Source: Candidatus Altimarinota bacterium
Lineage (GTDB): Bacteria > Patescibacteriota > Gracilibacteria > UBA4473
Direction of reading: 5' to 3'
Length of the DNA stretch: 10,229 nt
Assembly (NCBI GenBank): GCA_020629095.1
Contig: JAHDDZ010000026.1
Span: 1 to 10,229 of the forward strand
A program made the position numbers and the translations under genes. Each line of letters starts with the position of its first letter. The stretch's first letter is position 1. The notes beneath the pieces are model-generated. The model was not told the DNA's origin. It made no database searches and saw nothing but the letters and a program-made list of their open reading frames with translations. Below are positions 7,258-10,229 of this stretch, one piece after another.

Positions 7258-7647
7258 TTAAAATGTATTACTAGAAGTGCACTTTTTGCACGTGCCCGAA
7301 AATGAAAGATGCATTGATTCTATTTGTTTGTTGGGCATTTTTTGTTGCACATTGGGCAAAAAACTGTGCATAGGAATATCGCTGAGGCACTCGACCGTGT
7401 CACACTGAGTGCACAAAAGGTGGCCGTGTGGTGTGGTGTGCTTTTCATAGAGCGCAGCGCCCCCCGGCACCTGCACCGCGCGCAACACCCCCGCCGCACA
7501 AAACCGGTCGAGCATGCGATACAGCGTAGTCTTATTGGGCGCTTGTCCTTGCCGCTGCAAAACCTCCAACAGGTCAGCCACCGACAGCGGCGACTTGCTT
7601 GTTTCAAACAGGTTTTGGACCATGACCGATAGCTTTGTTTTTCCCAT
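7258..7647 (-). CDS. Fur/Zur-family metal-dependent repressor
   Basis: This 129-residue protein is of the ferric/zinc uptake regulator family. Residues 1-65 form the winged helix, with a recognition-helix region PNKTTLYRMLDRF (37-49). Residues 70-123 form the dimer and metal domain: H70, HGHLLC (74-79), C79-x2-C82, H113, and C120-x2-C123. Both C-x2-C pairs of the structural zinc site are present, so it should fold and dimerise. The HGH-x2-C arrangement and the operon content fit a zinc sensor (Zur) better than an iron sensor, but Fur, PerR and Nur cannot be excluded. The start is secure: an in-frame TAA lies 15 bases upstream of ATG 7647, and there is no Shine-Dalgarno. The predicted transcript start is three bases before the ATG, so the message is nearly leaderless. 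It is the first gene of the operon and probably regulates itself. Confidence 0.88.
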   Translation of the reverse strand: MGKTKLSVMVQNLFETSKSPLSVADLLEVLQRQGQAPNKTTLYRMLDRFCAAGVLRAVQVPGGAALYEKHTTPHGHLLCTQCDTVECLSDIPMHSFLPNVQQKMPNKQIESMHLSFSGTCKKCTSSNTF

Positions 7648-7656
7648 GTTACTGCC

Positions 7657-7684
7657 ATCTTACGCATCACCACCAAAAAAGCAA
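7657..7684 (-). promoter_or_regulatory. Promoter of the metal operon
   Basis: On the minus strand, TTGCTT (7684-7679) and TAAGAT (7662-7657) are 16 bases apart. The expected start is near 7650, three bases before the regulator's ATG. The -10 matches at four of six positions, so the promoter is moderate. Confidence 0.5.
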
Positions 7685-7693
7685 CCAAGTTGC
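7681..7693. promoter_or_regulatory. Candidate operator for the Fur-type repressor
   Basis: GCAAC-CAA-GTTGC is a perfect inverted repeat with 5-base arms, and it overlaps the -35 element of the operon promoter. A repressor bound here would block the polymerase. It does not match the classic Fur or Zur boxes that I know, so the assignment rests on position and symmetry only. Confidence 0.35.
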
Positions 7694-7718
7694 GTTTTAG
7701 CAAGAAGACTTTCAATTT

Positions 7719-7754
7719 AAAAAAGCACTAACAGTTAACCGTTAATGCTTTTTT
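7719..7754. terminator. Near-perfect bidirectional terminator
   Basis: This 36-base inverted repeat is centred on GTTAAC at 7734-7739. AAAAAAGCA on the left pairs with TGCTTTTTT on the right, then TAAC with GTTA, with two mismatched pairs. Both strands end in a T-run. On the minus strand it follows the stop of the 366-residue gene by about 15 bases and insulates the metal operon behind it. Confidence 0.75.
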
Positions 7755-7769
7755 ATTAAATATTCTGTT

Positions 7770-8870
7770 TTACGCCACATCATCTCCAACAGCTTTTCCT
7801 TCATTTTGCGCCATATAGTACTCGGCATTTACCTTATATTCTAGGTACTCTCGAAGTGTTTTAAAGCTATCTCCGAGCTTTGCACGCGGGCCAGTTGGGG
7901 CACCATTTTTAAACTCCTGCCCATCAGATGACTTAAGCCATCCGCGCAGTTGATATAGTGCATGATCTACTAAACCACTCTCGCCTAATTCTCGGGCCAA
8001 AAAATACTGGATTTTTTGCCCTGCATTGTGCTTAAAAATGTTCAAGTCTTCAGCGTCCCATGTGCCAGCTCCCTCTAGTTCATTCCAGCTTAGGTCTCCA
8101 AATTCTTCCATGAAGTCTGCTGTCTGTTTTTCATTTAACGCCAGTCCAAAAATTCCAATTTGCACCTGAACTTCTGTTTTATCCTTCATTCGCTCCTCTA
8201 TATCATCATTTATCACCTCACCAATTCCATCAATATTTTCGGTCAAAATGCGCCGAGCCTCTGCCCGAATCTGATCCATCAGCGGTTTTGATAGCACATA
8301 ATTGGGTTGCACATATGGGTTTTGTGGTTTCTGCATCGCCTCATCTGACAGATATTCATCGCCCTCTGTCAGTGTGCCAAACAGCCGGTGCGCTTGGTTT
8401 ATTGTCTTCATCGTGTTGCTTGCGCCCTCGCTGTCAGCAACATATCCATCGATGTTCCCACGCCCAAACATCATGCCAAATTGGTTGGCATACTTAGGAT
8501 TACTACTATAGGAATTGATCACATACATCATCAACTGAAATGCCTTCACCACATTGTCACTTCCATTTCCCGCATAATCAATATTATTTGGGTTAAAGTC
8601 ACGTGTCAGTTCTAGCGCATATTCCAAACTCTCAAAGACCTCGGAAGGGCTCATTTGCGGCATATCATTCACATCTACCATTCGCTCACCAAACTTCTCC
8701 ATGGCTTTTGTGCGGTGCACTTGGTACCCCTTTGCAAATACATCTGGATCAGTTTTTTCTACTTGCTGGGTGCGCACACTGTCTTGTGGTGTGTCGTCTG
8801 GTCCCTTTGGCACTGATTGAAACACAAACCTGCAGTTGGGCTGTCGAACTAAGGAATAAAGAAACTTCAT
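7770..8870 (-). CDS. Unrecognised soluble 366-residue protein
   Basis: I cannot assign a family. The protein has no signal peptide, no membrane segment and only one cysteine (C13). It is rich in acidic residues, Asn, Gln and Met, and looks mostly helical. Residues 20-45 are a charged, probably flexible linker (PKGPDDTPQDSVRTQQ). A helical block spans about 75-195, with the Asn/Gly-rich segment PNNIDYAGNGSDN near 94-106. A second block spans about 205-360. It is transcribed alone, with the best promoter in the window and a strong terminator, which fits an abundant protein. The start at ATG 8870 is supported by the promoter position (leader about 18 bases, AT-rich, no Shine-Dalgarno). It may be lineage-specific. 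Confidence 0.8.
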   Translation of the reverse strand: MKFLYSLVRQPNCRFVFQSVPKGPDDTPQDSVRTQQVEKTDPDVFAKGYQVHRTKAMEKFGERMVDVNDMPQMSPSEVFESLEYALELTRDFNPNNIDYAGNGSDNVVKAFQLMMYVINSYSSNPKYANQFGMMFGRGNIDGYVADSEGASNTMKTINQAHRLFGTLTEGDEYLSDEAMQKPQNPYVQPNYVLSKPLMDQIRAEARRILTENIDGIGEVINDDIEERMKDKTEVQVQIGIFGLALNEKQTADFMEEFGDLSWNELEGAGTWDAEDLNIFKHNAGQKIQYFLARELGESGLVDHALYQLRGWLKSSDGQEFKNGAPTGPRAKLGDSFKTLREYLEYKVNAEYYMAQNEGKAVGDDVA

Positions 8871-8894
8871 ATGAATTATGATAAATGAAAATAA

Positions 8895-8923
8895 ATTATA
8901 GCATTTTTTATTAAAAAAATCAA
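8895..8923 (-). promoter_or_regulatory. Strong extended -10 promoter of the 366-residue gene
   Basis: On the minus strand, TTGATT (8923-8918) and TATAAT (8900-8895) have a 17-base spacer, and TGC precedes the -10 as an extended element. The expected start is near 8888. This is the closest to consensus of any promoter here. Confidence 0.8.
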
Positions 8924-8937
8924 ATTACTCCATTTAA

Positions 8938-8981
8938 TTGCCCCGAGTCGCCCCTTTCGAGTATAATGGACAAGATATAAT
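8938..8981 (+). promoter_or_regulatory. Promoter with two tandem -10 boxes for the membrane gene
   Basis: TTGCCC (8938-8943) is followed after 18 bases by TATAAT (8962-8967). A second TATAAT lies at 8976-8981, with no good -35. The first would start transcription near 8974, and the second at about 8988, one base before the ATG. It is back to back with the divergent promoter; the two -35 boxes are 14 bases apart. Confidence 0.6.
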
Positions 8982-8988
8982 TGCCCAC

Positions 8989-9582
8989 ATGCTTGACCTG
9001 CTGCAGTCGATTGCCCAGACCCACCGCGACCTTTTTTTGGTGCTGCACCTGTTTGCCATGGTCATTGGGCTGGGGGGCGCGACTTACACAGACATCCTGC
9101 TGGTGCGATTTTTGAAGGATTTACGGATAGACGCAAAAGAGGCGGATGTGATCCGTACAATGTCAAAAGCGGTGTTTTGCGGGGTGGTTTTCGCGCTCGT
9201 TTCTGGGTTTATGCTTTTTGCCGCCGAGCCTGAAATTATCTTCGCGAAGCCGAAGTTTCGGGCAAAAATGCTCATTTTTGCGGTCATCATGGTCAACGGA
9301 TATATGCTGCACAGAGTGGTTTTACCGCGGCTTATTCACTTTTCTTTTGACACAGAGCACTATCTGATTTCAAAGTTTTTGCACCTGCGCCACGCGGGTT
9401 TCATCATGGGGGCCATCTCGGGCATTTCGTGGTATAGTGTATTTTTACTGGGTGGGTTTTCAAACCTCGCGCTTGGGTTTTGGCATCTGCTGGTGGGCTA
9501 TTTGGCAACCCTCGTGGTCGGAATTGTCATTGCGCTGATGATCGAAAAAAAGCTAAAAGGGGCATCAGACGAGCCCCTTTAG
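8989..9582 (+). CDS. Multi-helix membrane protein with conserved-looking histidines
   Basis: This 197-residue protein has about five to six membrane helices, near 14-32, 61-79, 93-112, 134-155 and 162-184. Histidines sit in or at the ends of helices: H20 (VLHLFAMVIGLGGATYTDIL), H108, H135 (LRHAGF) and H166 (FWHLL). This pattern recalls heme-binding or CopD/DUF2269-like membrane proteins. I recall similar unnamed proteins in Patescibacteria, but I cannot give a function. I start it at ATG 8989. The frame can be extended to TTG 8938, but that would translate through both -10 boxes. There is no Shine-Dalgarno. The last codons overlap the glutamine synthetase terminator of the other strand. Confidence 0.7.
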   Translation: MLDLLQSIAQTHRDLFLVLHLFAMVIGLGGATYTDILLVRFLKDLRIDAKEADVIRTMSKAVFCGVVFALVSGFMLFAAEPEIIFAKPKFRAKMLIFAVIMVNGYMLHRVVLPRLIHFSFDTEHYLISKFLHLRHAGFIMGAISGISWYSVFLLGGFSNLALGFWHLLVGYLATLVVGIVIALMIEKKLKGASDEPL

Positions 9583-9583
9583 C
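9545..9583 (-). terminator. Terminator of the glutamine synthetase gene
   Basis: On the minus strand, GCTAAAGGGGC pairs with GCCCCTTTTAGC (one bulged base) across a 9-base loop, followed by seven Ts (9551-9545). It is a textbook intrinsic terminator, and it lies entirely inside the 3' end of the convergent plus-strand gene, whose stop is 9580-9582. Confidence 0.8.
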
Positions 9584-9595
9584 TATCGCGCGAGC

Positions 9596-9652
9596 GGTTT
9601 AGCAGGTGCTAAACCAACTCATGGCAAAGCCCCAAGAAAGCCAATTGGCTTT
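9596..9652. repeat. Two further palindromes between the convergent genes
   Basis: GGTTTAGCA-GG-TGCTAAACC is a perfect 20-base palindrome at 9596-9615. AAAGCCAATTGGCTTT is a perfect 16-base palindrome at 9637-9652 and includes part of the glnA stop codon. Neither has a T-run. Both may stabilise transcript 3' ends. The TTTAGC/GCTAAA arms are shared with the neighbouring terminator. Confidence 0.6.
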
Positions 9653-10229
9653 AGTCGAAGTAGTGACGGCGCATAGATTCCGTGTTTGCGTGGGGCTGAC
9701 AGGCATCTATTTCGTCGAGGATCAACTCCGCGTGCCCTTCGTGCAGGTCAGCGCCAAACGCCTTCACGTAGTCTGCGTGCATCATAAAGTCGCTATACGC
9801 CTCCCACAGTGTGCGCGGCAACAACTTATATCGCTTTGTGCGCAGCTGTTTCAGGCTCATCGCATAGAGGTTCTCATCCGTAAATCCTTTAAACTTGACT
9901 TTGTTTTTGATCCCAAGGATGCCCGCCGTGATGAACGCGTGGCTGAGAAGGTAGGGATTACAAAGCGGATCTGGAAACCGGAACTCGGTTCGTAGCGCCT
10001 TGCTGCGCACTTTTTCGTCAGCGATGGCCGGAATCCGACACGCGGCAGATCGGTTAAACTCGCCGATAGCCACCACGCACGGCGCCTCGTAACCCGGCAC
10101 CAGCCGGCTATAACTCACCTCGGCTGGGTTGGCAACTGCCGCGATGCTGCGGGTATATTTTAAGATTCCAGAGAGGAAGGCCAGCGCGGTGTCGCTGAAG
10201 TACTTTTGATCTTTTTTCTTGGCATCATA
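9651..10229 (-). CDS. glnA: Glutamine synthetase type I, C-terminal part (partial)
   Basis: The last 192 residues of a type I glutamine synthetase, which joins glutamate and ammonia with ATP to make glutamine. The start lies beyond the right edge. Family motifs in order are FSDTALAFLSGIL (11-23), RLVPGYEAP (42-50), NRSAACRIP (59-67) with the substrate-binding arginines, the catalytic-core segment RTEFRFPDP (80-88), NPYLLSHAFITAGI (91-104), and DENLYAMS (118-125). The last aligns with the E. coli adenylylation loop, and its Tyr122 matches the modified tyrosine, although the residues after it (AMSLKQL) differ from the LPPEE there. The extension between RIP and RTEF (about 68-79) is longer than in E. 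coli by a few residues. The tail ends RRHYFD. It is convergent with the membrane gene, and its terminator overlaps that gene's end. Confidence 0.92.
   Translation of the reverse strand, partial: YDAKKKDQKYFSDTALAFLSGILKYTRSIAAVANPAEVSYSRLVPGYEAPCVVAIGEFNRSAACRIPAIADEKVRSKALRTEFRFPDPLCNPYLLSHAFITAGILGIKNKVKFKGFTDENLYAMSLKQLRTKRYKLLPRTLWEAYSDFMMHADYVKAFGADLHEGHAELILDEIDACQPHANTESMRRHYFD

Noticed and set aside
8938..8988. TTG start at 8938 for the plus-strand membrane protein
   Set aside because: The added 17 residues would be translated through both TATAAT boxes, and the TTG forms part of the -35.

Overview
The window most likely comes from a small-genome bacterium of the Candidate Phyla Radiation (Patescibacteria). 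The best clue is the cysteine-rich gene at 302-1945, whose layout is one I know mainly from that group. Genes are packed with gaps of 1-9 bases, and almost none has a Shine-Dalgarno sequence. One gene (2506-2892) ends in TGA, which argues against the Gracilibacteria/Absconditabacteria code where TGA encodes glycine. The exact phylum cannot be fixed from sequence alone.

Layout, left to right. 1-301 is AT-rich with no gene I can support. 302-1945 (-) is the cysteine-rich zinc-ribbon-type protein. Behind its start lie its promoter and the 16-codon tail of a lost sister copy (1963-2013). 2213-2504 (+) is a broken DUF2200 gene with an internal deletion and frameshift. 2506-2892 (-) DUF2177 and 2902-3636 (-) DUF1295 are two small membrane proteins read from a promoter that predicts a leaderless transcript.

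3699-7647 (-) is the centre of the window, a tight five-gene operon. In transcription order it holds a Fur/Zur-type metalloregulator, a histidine-rich six-helix membrane protein, a COG0701/DUF318 permease, its TIGR03943/DUF1980 partner, and a membrane-anchored extracytoplasmic protein with an Ig-like domain and a beta-propeller. The permease and TIGR03943 pair is a known association. The regulator in front and the His/Cys motifs in three membrane proteins suggest a metal (most likely zinc) transport or sensing module. The His-rich protein and the propeller are the parts I cannot place in a described system.

7719-7754 is a strong, nearly symmetrical terminator. 7770-8870 (-) is an unrecognised soluble 366-residue protein with the best promoter in the window. 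It is divergent from 8989-9582 (+), a His-containing multi-helix membrane protein. 9651-10229 (-) is the C-terminal part of a type I glutamine synthetase that runs off the window. Its terminator is embedded in the end of the convergent gene.
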